From NCBI RefSeq assembly GCF_000337455.1, contig NZ_AOIU01000033.1:83263-147262 (forward strand): a stretch of 64,000 bases of DNA, written 5' to 3'. A model generated the notes under the pieces. It searched no databases. It saw only the letters and a list, made by a program, of their open reading frames with translations, and was not told where the DNA came from. How positions within the stretch are numbered: the stretch's first letter is position 1; each line of letters begins with the position of its first letter. The position numbers and the translations under genes are program-made. This stretch comes from Halosimplex carlsbadense 2-9-1 (lineage in GTDB: Archaea > Halobacteriota > Halobacteria > Halobacteriales > Haloarculaceae). Of this stretch, positions 53,776 to 62,602 are shown piece after piece.

Positions 53776-54453
53776 TCAAAACAGGAACTCCCGGGCGGTC
53801 TTGGCGTACAGTCGCGGCGTCCGCTTGCGCGACCCCGAGAGCGCGTCGGCCAGCGCGTCGGCCGCACCCGTCATGACGCCCTCGCCGTGACCCACCAGGA
53901 TCCGCTCGGGCGAGTAGCGACCCAGTGCCTTCGGCGGTTTCAGCCGGAGCGCTGGGTGGACACCCAGCCGCTCGTCGCTCGTGCGCATGTACGACGACGT
54001 GCCGACCGCTTCGGCGACGACCAGCGTCTTCGAGTCCTCGTCGTAGAGAAAGCCCTCCTTCCAGACCGGGTTGTCGATCAGTTTGTGCAGGTCGTAGCCG
54101 CTGTCGGCCAGGCTCCGCCGGAACAGCTCGACGGGCGCCGTCAGGTCCGAGCGCACGTCGCCCATCCACTCGGGGACGTAGACGGGCACCTCGTGACGGC
54201 GCGCGAGCGTCTCGGCGTCGCGTTTGTGCCGGTCGAGCAGGAGGACGACCCCGCGGACGGTGCCGTGTTCGGCGAGTGTCTCGTCCAGGCCGTCGACGTC
54301 GACGGGGTCGACGAGCCAGACGTCGCCGTCGGTGACCAGAGCGTGGCTCGCCCGCTCCATCTCCTCGTCGGGGTAGGCGATCCAGCCGGTGCCGCCCTCG
54401 AACTGGTCGACCTCTCGCCACGACGACGACCGCCCGGATCCTTTCATCGGCAT
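53776..54453 (-). CDS. MBL-like protein lacking metal ligands
   Basis: In this 225-residue protein the early strands (WIAYPDEEMERASHALVTDGDVWLVDPVD) resemble the first strands of an MBL-fold hydrolase. At the expected HxHxDH position the sequence reads LLLDRHKRDAETLARRHEVPV, which has lost all but one metal ligand. A late LVGHGEGVMTG keeps a GHG typical of the fold's last ligand. It is probably a non-hydrolytic relative, and the family is otherwise unknown to me. ATG 54453 was chosen over the one two codons later. It shares its strand with the DUF5779-like gene upstream. Confidence 0.7.
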   Translation of the reverse strand: MPMKGSGRSSSWREVDQFEGGTGWIAYPDEEMERASHALVTDGDVWLVDPVDVDGLDETLAEHGTVRGVVLLLDRHKRDAETLARRHEVPVYVPEWMGDVRSDLTAPVELFRRSLADSGYDLHKLIDNPVWKEGFLYDEDSKTLVVAEAVGTSSYMRTSDERLGVHPALRLKPPKALGRYSPERILVGHGEGVMTGAADALADALSGSRKRTPRLYAKTAREFLF

Positions 54454-54541
54454 ACCCCACCGTTGGCGCGCCGGCCACATAAGCGACGCCGCTCACGAGT
54501 TGGGCGGTCCGGTGTCGAGCGGCCGCGAGCGTCGGGAGCGC

Positions 54542-54847
54542 TCAGTCCAGTCGGCTGGCGTCGATGCCGACACCGGGCGGCGTCACGACGAGGAACCCGC
54601 GGAACTGCATGAGGTCGCCGTCGACCTCGCGCACGTCGCCGGCGAACCCCGCCGCCAGTTCGTTCACGTCCCCCTCGATCGAGAGCACGAGCGTCCCGCC
54701 GTCCTCGACGACCTCGATCCACTCCTCGTCGGGCGTCGTCCCGTCGAGCACGCCGAGCACGACGCGTCCGCCGCCGTCGTCACCGCCCTCGTCTTCGTCG
54801 GTCAGTTCCTCCTCGACCGTCTGGAGGTCGAGGTCGATCTCGCTCAT
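54542..54847 (-). CDS. DUF5779-like small acidic protein
   Basis: This 101-residue protein has an acidic, disordered N-terminus (MSEIDLDLQTVEEELTDEDE) followed by a short beta-rich domain (RVVLGVLDGT through LMQFRGFLVVTPPG). I recall it as the haloarchaeal family DUF5779. ATG 54847 was chosen because the longer frame adds a hydrophobic, non-conserved extension. It is followed by the MBL-like gene about 88 bases downstream on the same strand. The function is unknown. Confidence 0.75.
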   Translation of the reverse strand: MSEIDLDLQTVEEELTDEDEGGDDGGGRVVLGVLDGTTPDEEWIEVVEDGGTLVLSIEGDVNELAAGFAGDVREVDGDLMQFRGFLVVTPPGVGIDASRLD

Positions 54848-54987
54848 ACCCGCCCCCTCGCGGTCGACCGAGAAAAAGGTGTGTCCGACGGCCCACGCTA
54901 CCCCGCCCACCGCAACTCTCTCTCCCCGGCGACTATCGTTCCCCGTCGACCGCCGGACTCAAACCACCGCGGCGGCAACCTCCGGCC

Positions 54988-55530
54988 ATGAGCGACACCG
55001 ACGACTGGGCCGAGCGCCTGCGGGCCAACCGCGCCGAGAAGGACGAGTTCCTCGACGAACACCCCCAATCGCCGATCCCGCCGGAAGACCGCGACGACTT
55101 CGACGGGCTGGACTACTTCGAACCCGACGCCGACTACCGCGTCGACGCGACGGTCACCGTCCACGACCAGCCCGACCCCGTCGAGATGGAGACCTCCGAC
55201 GGTCGGACGGTTCGCTACGAGCGTGTGGTCAGCTTCGCGTTCGACCTCGACGGCGACTCGTACGAACTCCACGGCTACAAGCAGGAGCCGGACGACGAGG
55301 CCATCTTCGTGCCGTTCCGCGACAAGACGACCGGCCAGCAGACCTACGACGGCGGCCGCTACATGGAACTGGAGACCGAACGCGACCTCGAAGACGGCGA
55401 CGAGGTGGCGATCGACTTCAACCTCGCCTACTCGCCCTTCTGCGCCTTCAGCGACACCTTCTCCTGTCCGTATCCGCCCGAGGAGAACTGGCTGGAGACG
55501 ACGGTCGAGGCCGGCGAACGCCACGAGTAG
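54988..55530 (+). CDS. DUF1684-family protein
   Basis: This 180-residue soluble protein matches the DUF1684 pattern. A polar N-terminus is followed by strands leading to VPFRDKTTGQQTYDGGRYMELE, and the C-terminal signature is FNLAYSPFCAFSDTFSCPYPPEENWL, with two Cys and a Pro-rich end. Bacterial relatives are uncharacterised. No partner gene is obvious; it has its own short gap from the divergent DUF5779-like gene. The family call is firm; the role is unknown. Confidence 0.88.
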   Translation: MSDTDDWAERLRANRAEKDEFLDEHPQSPIPPEDRDDFDGLDYFEPDADYRVDATVTVHDQPDPVEMETSDGRTVRYERVVSFAFDLDGDSYELHGYKQEPDDEAIFVPFRDKTTGQQTYDGGRYMELETERDLEDGDEVAIDFNLAYSPFCAFSDTFSCPYPPEENWLETTVEAGERHE

Positions 55531-55634
55531 GGTCGCGTCGTCGGCGCCCTCGGCGTCGCCGTCGCTCGACCGTCGCCGGCGTCCGGGCGGTCGGTGCTGA
55601 CAGGCTTATCCGGGGCGGGGCCCTACCTCCGCGA

Positions 55635-56603
55635 GTGCTCTCTGACACGCTCGGCGTGCATCACGTGTCTGTCGTCGCGGGCGACCCGACCGAGAACCGA
55701 CGGTTCTACGCGGAGACGCTCGGACTGCGCTTTCTCCTGCGGACGGTGAACTTCGAGGAGCCGTTCGTCTACCACCTCTACTACGGCGACGAGCGCGGGA
55801 CGCCGGGGTCGGTGCTCACCTTCTTCACCTACCCGCGGGAGGACCCCGGTCGGATCGGCAAGCCCGACATCACGACCGCGGCGCTGCGCGTGCCCGCGGA
55901 CTCGATAGCGTTCTGGCACGACCGCCTCGCCGACCGCGGCGTGGCCGTCGAGCCCACCGAGCGGTTCGGCGACTCCGGCCTGGCGTTCGAGGACCCCGAC
56001 GGCACGTCGCTGGAACTCGTCGGCGTCCCGGACGGCGAGGCCGCCCCCATCGACCTCGACGCGGGAGCTGACCACCCCTGGACCGGTGGATCGGCGGACG
56101 GTTCGGTTCCGGCGGAACACGCGATCCGCGGCGTCCGCGGCGTCTCGGTGCGGTCGGCGGACCCGTACGTGACCGCGAGCCTGCTCGACACGTTCGGGTT
56201 CGAGATCGTCGCCGAGCGCGACGACGCGGTCCGCTACCGGCTCCCGGGCGGCCGCGAATCGGTGGTCGACCTGCTGACCGACGACGCCGAGTACGGCAAG
56301 GAGGGTCGCGGATCGATCCATCACGTCGCGCTGACGGTCGAAGACGGCGACCAGCTCCGCGAGTGGCGCGAGCTACTCGACGAGCGAGACTTCGACGTGT
56401 CGCGGGTGAAAGACCGGCACTTCTTCGAGTCGCTGTACGTCCGTGACGGCGGTGGGGTCCTGTTCGAACTTGCGACCGAGCGACCCGGGCTCGGCGTCGC
56501 CGAGCGCGACCCCGATCCCGGGGGCGACCTCGTGCTCCCGCCGTGGCTGGCGGACGACCGCGAGATGATCGAGGGGCAACTGCCGCCGTTCGACGACTGG
56601 TGA
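55635..56603 (+). CDS. VOC-family ring-cleaving dioxygenase-like protein
   Basis: This 322-residue protein has two repeated VOC (glyoxalase/bleomycin) domains (about 1-150 and 155-300). The opening LGVHHVSVVAGDPTENRRFYAETLGLR is family-typical, and GSIHHVALTVEDGDQLREWRE opens the second half. Metal ligands are expected at the paired His and Glu positions (HHV and the late FELATERPG Glu). It resembles MhqO-type hydroquinone dioxygenases, and its paralogue lies next to it on the other strand. It starts with GTG 55635; no ATG is in frame nearby. It converges on the paralogue with 48 bases between stops. Confidence 0.88.
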   Translation: MLSDTLGVHHVSVVAGDPTENRRFYAETLGLRFLLRTVNFEEPFVYHLYYGDERGTPGSVLTFFTYPREDPGRIGKPDITTAALRVPADSIAFWHDRLADRGVAVEPTERFGDSGLAFEDPDGTSLELVGVPDGEAAPIDLDAGADHPWTGGSADGSVPAEHAIRGVRGVSVRSADPYVTASLLDTFGFEIVAERDDAVRYRLPGGRESVVDLLTDDAEYGKEGRGSIHHVALTVEDGDQLREWRELLDERDFDVSRVKDRHFFESLYVRDGGGVLFELATERPGLGVAERDPDPGGDLVLPPWLADDREMIEGQLPPFDDW

Positions 56604-56651
56604 GCCCGTCGTGGGGCCACGAGCCGACCGCTCGTTGGCCCGACAGCCCGA

Positions 56652-57593
56652 TCAGGCCTCCTGGGTGGCGGTCGACAGCTCCGGGAGGCCCTCTTCGATC
56701 TCTTCACGGCGGTCTTCGAGCCACTCGGGGAGGACCAGACGCTCGCCGAGTTCGTCGATAGGCTCGTCGACGGTGTAGCCGGGCGATTTGGTGGCGAACT
56801 CGAAGAGGACACCGCCGGCGGTCCGGGCGTAGATCGACTTGAACCACTTGCGGTCGATGATCTGCGTGGGGCGGAGTCCGCGCTCGACGAGGGTGTCGTG
56901 CCACTGTGCCTGTTCGGCGTCGGAGACCTGGAAGGCGACGTGGTGGACCGTTCCCGTTCCGGATTCGCCCCGCGGTGCCTCGGGGTCTTCGAGCACGTCG
57001 ACGACGGCGCCCAGTTCCCCGCCGGCGCGGAACCGCTGGCGGTGGTTCTCGCTCCTGGTCGGGTGGAACCCCATCGTCTTGAGCAGATTCCCGGTCCCGC
57101 TGGCGGTCGCCAGCGAGAGGGTCACGCCGAAGAAGCCGCGGACGGCGTGTTGCTCGGGGACGGGGCCGTCGGGCGGGTCGCCGTCCGGCGCGTCCGTGCG
57201 CGCGACGAGTTCTATCGGGAGGCCGTCGGGGTCTTCGAACTGGATCACGGTGTCGCCGAACCGCTCGCGCGGCGGGTCGTGGTCGACGCCCGCCGATTCG
57301 AGGCGGTCGGTCCAGTACTCGACCGACCCGACGGGGATCAGGAACTGGACGGTCGTCACCTGTCCCGTGCCGATACGGCCGGGCTGGGCGTCCGGATAGG
57401 GGAAATACGTCATGCTCGTTCCGGGCGTCCCGCTCCGATCGCCGTAGAAGAGGTGATACACCGACGCGTCGTCCTGATTGACGCTACGTTTGACCAGTCG
57501 GAGCCCGAGCGTCTCAGAGAGAAACCGGTGTGTTCGGCCGGGGTCGCTCGCGACGGCCGTCACGTGGTGGATCCCGGGGATGTCTGCCGGCAT
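56652..57593 (-). CDS. VOC-family ring-cleaving dioxygenase-like protein (paralogue)
   Basis: This 313-residue protein is the closest relative in the window of the 55635 product. HHVTAVASDPGRTHRFLSETLGLR, VYHLFYGDRSGTPG and the second-domain GTVHHVAFQVSDAEQAQWHD align in order. It ends LPELSTATQEA. Both keep the paired His and late Glu expected to bind Fe or Mn. A carboxylesterase-type gene follows it, giving the MhqO-MhqD order. ATG 57593 was chosen as the start of the conserved PGIHHVTAVA. Confidence 0.88.
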   Translation of the reverse strand: MPADIPGIHHVTAVASDPGRTHRFLSETLGLRLVKRSVNQDDASVYHLFYGDRSGTPGTSMTYFPYPDAQPGRIGTGQVTTVQFLIPVGSVEYWTDRLESAGVDHDPPRERFGDTVIQFEDPDGLPIELVARTDAPDGDPPDGPVPEQHAVRGFFGVTLSLATASGTGNLLKTMGFHPTRSENHRQRFRAGGELGAVVDVLEDPEAPRGESGTGTVHHVAFQVSDAEQAQWHDTLVERGLRPTQIIDRKWFKSIYARTAGGVLFEFATKSPGYTVDEPIDELGERLVLPEWLEDRREEIEEGLPELSTATQEA

Positions 57594-57683
57594 GCCCCGC
57601 GGTTCGAGGCCGACCACGATACCCCCTCTGCCGGCACACTCAACCCGCGCGCCGACTCGCGGAAGTCACGGATTGAATCCGGT

Positions 57684-58343
57684 TCACCGCCCCGAGCGCT
57701 CGCCGTCCGCGTCGGTCAGGAGCCCCTCGACCAGCTCTGCCACGGCCGCGAGTTCGGCGTCGGTGATCCCGTGGTCGTCGCCCGGTTCGATGCGGGCCCG
57801 CACGTCCCCGCCGAGCGACTCGAAGACGGTCGCCGTCTCGCGGACGCGCGCTATCGGCACCGCCTGGTCGTCCTCGTGGCCGCCGACGAGGACCGGCGTC
57901 CCGTCGAGACACCCGTCGTAATCGCCGACTTCGGGACCCATCAGCCCGCCGCTCGACAGGACGACGCCGCCGTACCGACGGGGAGTCCCTGCGGCGAACT
58001 CGGCGACGAGGCAGGCGCCCTGGGAGATCCCGAGGACGACTACGCGGTCCCGCGGGACGCCCGCCTCGCGGACCGTCTCGACCGCGTCGGCGACGGCCGC
58101 CAGGGCCGAGGAGAGGTCGGGTTCGTTGGCCTCACGTGGTGCGAGAAACGAGTTCTGGTACCACCGGTTGCGCCGCGCCGACGGCGCGACCAGCGCGAGG
58201 CCGTGACGGTAGAACTCGTCGGCCAGCGCGACCATGCCGTCGGCGCTCCCGCCGCGGCCGTGGACGAGGACGACCGCGGCTTCGGCCACGGACAGCGGCG
58301 CACCGGCGGTGATGAGCGGCTGGTCCTGATGGGGGCTGTCCAT
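57684..58343 (-). CDS. Carboxylesterase/dienelactone-hydrolase type alpha/beta hydrolase
   Basis: This 219-residue cytoplasmic hydrolase has its oxyanion strand in AVVLVHGRGGSADGMV, the nucleophile elbow LGISQGACL (Ser near 121), an acid in GGHEDDQAVP, and His in GDDHGITD. This order and length match the carboxylesterase/phospholipase family that includes MhqD. It lies upstream of the 56652 VOC gene on the same strand, 90 bases apart, so the two likely form a quinone or hydroquinone detoxification unit as in Bacillus; that function is inferred from the pairing. Confidence 0.88.
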   Translation of the reverse strand: MDSPHQDQPLITAGAPLSVAEAAVVLVHGRGGSADGMVALADEFYRHGLALVAPSARRNRWYQNSFLAPREANEPDLSSALAAVADAVETVREAGVPRDRVVVLGISQGACLVAEFAAGTPRRYGGVVLSSGGLMGPEVGDYDGCLDGTPVLVGGHEDDQAVPIARVRETATVFESLGGDVRARIEPGDDHGITDAELAAVAELVEGLLTDADGERSGR

Positions 58344-58535
58344 CTCACGCCGCTCCCGCGGTCCCGCGGTCGTCGGCCCCCGGTCCCGTTCGTGCGTCGA
58401 ACATCCGTGAGACGGTAGGCGTGGCGGCGACTTGAAGCCCGGTCTATCGCGGGGCGCCTGCGCTTGCGACCGGCCCCGGCAGCACCACCCGGCACCTCGC
58501 CCCTTTTCCGTCCGACTCCCCTAGCCGAGACACTC

Positions 58536-60026
58536 GTGCCCGACAGCTACGCGATCGACGACGACTGGAACGCACTGTACGTCGACGGCGAGTGGACCGC
58601 CGCCGAGAGCGACGAAACACTCGCCGTCGATGACCCGTCGACGCGCGAGCAGGTGGCGACGGTCCCCGCGGCCGTCGAAGCGGACGTCGACGCCGCCTAC
58701 GAGGCCGCCGCCGAGGCCCAGACCGAGTGGGCCGAGGCGCCGCCCGCACGCCGCGCGGAAGTGGTCCAGAACGCCATCGAGGCGCTCCAGGCCCACAGCG
58801 ATGAGATTATCGAGTTGCTTACCCACGAGGCCGGCGGGTCGCAGATCATGGGCGAGACCTCGGTCCAGATCGCGACGGACCAGGCCGGCGAGGCCGCGAC
58901 GCTGCCCCGGCGGACGAAAGGCGACCACGCCGCCTCGAACATCCCCGGCAAAGAGCACATCGTCAAGCGCGAGCCTCGCGGGGTCGTGACCGTGATCTCG
59001 CCGTGGAACTTCCCGCTCAACCTCTCGATGCGCGCCGTCGCGCCCGCGCTGGCGACCGGCAACGCCGTCGTCCTCAAGCCCGCGACGAACACCCCGATCA
59101 CCGGCGGGCTACTGTTCGCGAAACTGTTCGAGGAAGCGGGCCTGCCCGCCGGCGTCCTCAACGTCGTCACCGGCAGCGGCTCGGACATCGGCGACCGCGT
59201 CGCCGGCCACCCCGAGAGCGACGTGGTCGCCTTCACCGGTTCGACGGAAGTCGGCCGCCACGTCGCCGCCATCGCCGGCGAGAACCTCGCCGAGCAGTCG
59301 ATGGAACTCGGCGGCAACAACGCCCACGTCGTCACCGCCGACGCCGACATCGACCGGGCAATCGACAGCGCGACGTTCGGCTCGTTCGTCCACCAGGGCC
59401 AGGTCTGCATCTCGATCAACCGCCACGTCGTCCACGAGGACGTCTACGACGAGTACGTCGACGCGCTGGTCGACCGCGCCGAGTCGCTCGCGGTCGGCAG
59501 CGCCCACGAGGCCGACACCGTCGTCGGCCCGATCATCGACGAGTCCCAGCGCGACGAGATGCTCGACTACGTCGAGCGGACCGTCGACGCCGGCGCCACG
59601 CTGGAAACCGGCGGCGACACCCGCGACTACGACGGCGTCGACGGCTCCCTCGTGGTCGAGCCGACCGTCCTCTCGGACGTGACCAACGACATGCCCGCCG
59701 CGTGTAACGAGCACTTCGGCCCAATCGCGCCGGTCATCCCGTTCTCCGACATCGACGAGGCCGTCGCGATCGCCAACGACACCGAGTTCGGCCTCGCCGG
59801 GTCGGTCCACGCCGGCGATCTGGGTACCGGGATGGACATCGCCGACCGGATGGAGACCGGGCAGGTCCACATCAACGACCAGCCGATCAACGACGAGGCC
59901 CACGTCACCTTCAGCGGGACGAAGGCCTCCGGCGTCGGCGGCTACAACGACGGCGCCATCCTCGAACAGCTGACCGAGACGAAGTGGATCTCCCTGCAGC
60001 GCGAACCGAGAGAGTACCCGTTCTGA
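58536..60026 (+). CDS. Aldehyde dehydrogenase (NAD(P)-dependent)
   Basis: This 496-residue enzyme has the complete ALDH set: cofactor block VISPWNFPLNLSMRAV, FTGSTEVGRHVAAIAG for the Rossmann turn, catalytic Glu257 in SMELGGNN, and nucleophile Cys291 in GQVCISINR. NEHFGPIAPVIPFSD and the C-terminal INDEAHVTFSGTKASGVGG are typical of the benzaldehyde and related branch. It oxidises aldehydes to acids. It starts with GTG 58536. It is divergent from the hydrolase at 58343 and converges on the SDR gene, with 33 bases between stops. Confidence 0.94.
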   Translation: MPDSYAIDDDWNALYVDGEWTAAESDETLAVDDPSTREQVATVPAAVEADVDAAYEAAAEAQTEWAEAPPARRAEVVQNAIEALQAHSDEIIELLTHEAGGSQIMGETSVQIATDQAGEAATLPRRTKGDHAASNIPGKEHIVKREPRGVVTVISPWNFPLNLSMRAVAPALATGNAVVLKPATNTPITGGLLFAKLFEEAGLPAGVLNVVTGSGSDIGDRVAGHPESDVVAFTGSTEVGRHVAAIAGENLAEQSMELGGNNAHVVTADADIDRAIDSATFGSFVHQGQVCISINRHVVHEDVYDEYVDALVDRAESLAVGSAHEADTVVGPIIDESQRDEMLDYVERTVDAGATLETGGDTRDYDGVDGSLVVEPTVLSDVTNDMPAACNEHFGPIAPVIPFSDIDEAVAIANDTEFGLAGSVHAGDLGTGMDIADRMETGQVHINDQPINDEAHVTFSGTKASGVGGYNDGAILEQLTETKWISLQREPREYPF

Positions 60027-60059
60027 GCGGGAGCCAGCACCTCGGTCGGCTGATGTCGC

Positions 60060-60890
60060 TCAGTCGGCCGCCTGCCCGCCGTCGACGGGAATCGTGACGC
60101 CCGTGATGTAGGAGGCGTCGGTCGAACAGAGGAAGGCCACGGCGCCGGCCATCTCCTCGGGGTCGGCGATCCGGTCCATCGGCACGTCCTGCATCGCCGA
60201 GGTGTCGAACTCGGCGCGGAGGCTCCAGAGCGCCATCTTGGCCATCTGGACGACGGTCCGTATCCGGCCCAGTATCGACGACCCGCCGGAGTCGCCCACG
60301 ATTCCCGACTGGATGTTCGTCTTCGTCGGCCCGGGCGCGATAGCGTTGACCCTGATATCGCGCTCGGCGTACTCCAGCGCGACCGACTTCGTCAGTCCGA
60401 CCACGCCGTGTTTGCTCGCCGAGTAGCTGGAGAGCCCGCCCATCCCGACGAGGCCGGCCTCGGAGGCGGTGTTGACGATGGCGCCGCTGCCCTGGCGCTC
60501 CATGACCTGCAGTTCGGCCTTCATGCACGTCCAGACCCCCTTGAGGTTGATGTCGACGATCCGGTCCCAGTTGGCCTCGCTGATGCCCGTCGTCTCCACG
60601 AAGTCCGTGAGGATACCCGCGTTGTTGTGCGCGAAGTCGAGGCGCCCGTAGGTCTCGACCGTGGCTTCGACCATCCGTTCGACCGACGCGGTATCGGACA
60701 CGTCGACTTCGACGAAGACGGCGTCGCCGCCGGCGTCTTCGATCAACTCGACCGTCTCGCGGCCGCCGTCGACGTCGATATCGGCGACGACGACGTTCGC
60801 GCCCTCCTCGGCGAACCGAAGCGCCGAGGCGCGTCCGATACCCGAGCCCGCTCCAGTGACGAGTGCCGTCTTTCCGGCTAAGCCCTTCAT
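60060..60890 (-). CDS. Short-chain dehydrogenase/reductase
   Basis: This 276-residue SDR has the cofactor motif [19 protein letters not shown] (about 11-29), NNAG, the catalytic Ser in NTASEAG, and YSASK with the active Tyr and Lys. It ends in [15 protein letters not shown]. An Asp after the second strand (VADIDVDGG) suggests NAD preference. It is longer than the minimal SDR by a short insert ([20 protein letters not shown]). ATG 60890 begins the conserved KTALVTGAG. The substrate is unknown; next to the ALDH it could act on an alcohol or oxo-acid (inference). Confidence 0.92.
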   Translation of the reverse strand: MKGLAGKTALVTGAGSGIGRASALRFAEEGANVVVADIDVDGGRETVELIEDAGGDAVFVEVDVSDTASVERMVEATVETYGRLDFAHNNAGILTDFVETTGISEANWDRIVDINLKGVWTCMKAELQVMERQGSGAIVNTASEAGLVGMGGLSSYSASKHGVVGLTKSVALEYAERDIRVNAIAPGPTKTNIQSGIVGDSGGSSILGRIRTVVQMAKMALWSLRAEFDTSAMQDVPMDRIADPEEMAGAVAFLCSTDASYITGVTIPVDGGQAAD

Positions 60891-61656
60891 ACTCCGTTGA
60901 TTTTCTCGGGGAGTCACTCAAGTGTACTCCCTCGCGCGACGAGGTGGTCGCTCCCCGCGAGACGAACCGCGAGTGGGAAAGGAGTGTTCGATTCCATCCC
61001 AGAGCGCTTTCCGCCACGATCGATCCGGACCATCACTCTTTCGCGGGCTGAAACCGCTGGTCCGTATTTATTTTCGCTCGGTTCTCATTCGAATTCGTCT
61101 GCATCCTACCCCCTTCCCCCCACAGTGCAGACACCTCCAACCATCTTCCGGGCGCTCCCCCCGTGTCCGGTTTTCTCACTTCGGCAGTTCGCCGAGAGCA
61201 TCCCCTAAACAAATTGGGCAAAGCGCTATATCACGTCGCAACGAACCGGTAACTGCCCGCACACACGGGCACGAAGCCATCCACTTCGTTTCGGGGGGAT
61301 CGGGGGCGATCCCCACCCACCTCGCCCCGTTTCGGGGCGAGTACTTTCGACTCCTGCGTCGTTGACTCTCTGAGAATCTCGTCAGGCGACGGACGGCGGA
61401 GGAGTATTGAACAGGTGCCGGGACGCCTTTGCCGAGCGGTACGTCGTCGAGAGTAATAGTTGGCGCACGTCCCGACCGAGGCGAACTGGTACGATTGCAC
61501 TCACTCCGGAGGATAAAGTACGAGGTGAAAATCCCGTTTCCTATATGTGAGAGTTCATGGGCCCGTCTTCGTTGACTCTATCTCTGAATTTCACCATTTA
61601 TTTAATTACCATGCTAGTGATTTTTATTTGTAGGATTCCTTTAGAGAAATAGAAAG
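60891..61656. other. 766-bp gene-free region at the left of an AT-richer island
   Basis: No convincing gene is found on either strand; frames at 61033-61221 and 61231-61500 (minus) lack coherent codon use. The GC content drops here and stays low to about 63.2 kb. The SDR promoter lies at the left. Four tandem perfect hairpins occupy 61255-61341. An 11-bp direct repeat, TCGTTGACTCT, occurs at 61359-61369 and 61569-61579. A tttatttaatta stretch near 61596-61607 probably holds the promoter for the 61657 gene. Confidence 0.6.
61252..61345 (+). ncRNA. Candidate structured RNA: four tandem hairpins behind a TATA box
   Basis: Four perfect stems follow one another: GCCCG/CGGGC (61255-61270, loop 6), ACGAAG/CTTCGT (61271-61289, loop 7), GGGGATCG/CGATCCCC (61295-61314, loop 4) and CTCGCCCCG/CGGGGCGAG (61321-61341, loop 3). 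The first two abut with no gap. A TATA sequence at 61227-61231 is 24-28 bases before the first stem, the correct distance for a start near 61255. A role as an RNA gene, an attenuator or a terminator array cannot be told from sequence, and the minus strand would fold similarly. Confidence 0.4.
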
Positions 61657-61965
61657 ATGGGACGAGGTTCCCGTACTGCGAACTACGCAATAGGTACAGC
61701 CACGAGCACGGCCGCAATTTCCAATATGTATATTTACGGCGGTAGCCTGTGGGCTTTATTCTACTTCTTCACGGGACTCGCAGATGCTGGGACGGTATCG
61801 CAAGCGGTCACTATTATGATGGATGTATATGTCATGAAGTTGTTTGCCTGGCCCTGGGACCAGATTATACTTGCAGACACTTTGCCTGGGCTAATCCGAA
61901 GTCACGTCCAGACTTGGGGGGTCGGATGGTTAGTTGCGACAGCAAAGTACGGGATTAATTCGTAA
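61657..61965 (+). CDS. Small membrane protein, AT-rich gene
   Basis: This 102-residue protein has a polar start (MGRGSRTANYAIGTATSTAA) and two or three hydrophobic stretches (about 24-42, 45-62 and 75-90) rich in Trp, Tyr and Phe. Codon use is AT-rich at third positions, unlike the surrounding chromosome. It is followed after 32 bases by a second small membrane protein on the same strand. I recognise no family. A virus- or plasmid-derived origin is possible but no phage hallmark is present. Confidence 0.65.
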   Translation: MGRGSRTANYAIGTATSTAAISNMYIYGGSLWALFYFFTGLADAGTVSQAVTIMMDVYVMKLFAWPWDQIILADTLPGLIRSHVQTWGVGWLVATAKYGINS

Positions 61966-61997
61966 ACTCCCATACAGCCGGATATTTTCGGTCTATC

Positions 61998-62387
61998 GTG
62001 TCTATTTCACACAAGAAAGATCCTGATATAATACGAACAATGGGCGGACTGACTGGCTGGCTAAAATGGTGGACCTATTGGTTCTTCTTTGAGTGGAATC
62101 TAAATGCGGTCAAATGGAAGGCAGGAATCATCACCATCTTCATCTGGACCGTGGATACCCTATTTTTCACCGGCTTAATATCTAAGATCTGGATCGCTAT
62201 ACTAGTCGTATTTGTCGGGGTAACAGCCCTTATCCCATCAATTCCAACCGCGTTGGGAGCCGCCGACAAGCTTGACTTAATTAATCTCAGCAAAGAGCAA
62301 TCACTGATACGTCGCTTCTTTTCACTCATCTTCAGCGATGTGACAGAGTATATTGAGTTGTTACTTGACTACCTCTTCGGAGACTAA
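61998..62387 (+). CDS. Small membrane protein, AT-rich gene
   Basis: This 129-residue protein has Trp/Phe-rich hydrophobic segments (about 20-40, 44-65 and 68-90) and a helical charged C-terminus with LSKEQSLIRRFF. The GTG at 61998 is used here; ATG 62040 (14 codons in, MGGLTGWLKWW) is an equally plausible start. AT-rich codon use matches the 61657 gene, and the two are probably one operon. I recognise no family. Confidence 0.6.
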   Translation: MSISHKKDPDIIRTMGGLTGWLKWWTYWFFFEWNLNAVKWKAGIITIFIWTVDTLFFTGLISKIWIAILVVFVGVTALIPSIPTALGAADKLDLINLSKEQSLIRRFFSLIFSDVTEYIELLLDYLFGD

Positions 62388-62470
62388 TTCTAAGCCCCTC
62401 CACGCCTCTCAAACCGATTATATTCCTCAGAGCAGATTTTCCGAAACTCGTTGAGTACCCTGCTTGAATT

Positions 62471-62483
62471 AGTGTCCGGTTCT
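62471..62483. repeat. 13-bp repeat, copy 1 (AGTGTCCGGTTCT)
   Basis: The 13-mer AGTGTCCGGTTCT here recurs exactly at 63012-63024. The two copies flank the 62603 gene and are in the same orientation, 541 bases apart. Confidence 0.6.
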
Positions 62484-62602
62484 CGGGGAAGTATCGAATC
62501 TTATCAATCCAAATCGAAACCCTTGATATGGATTTCAAGTGACCTTCATGGGCAAATTCTAATGATGGACTAGCCGATAATACTGAGTCATCAGTTCCAA
62601 AC

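Noticed and set aside
61033-61500. Two minus-strand ORFs (62 and 89 codons) in the hairpin region.
   Set aside because: Composition is incoherent, with many Arg and Ser codons arising from the hairpins; no motif or start signal.
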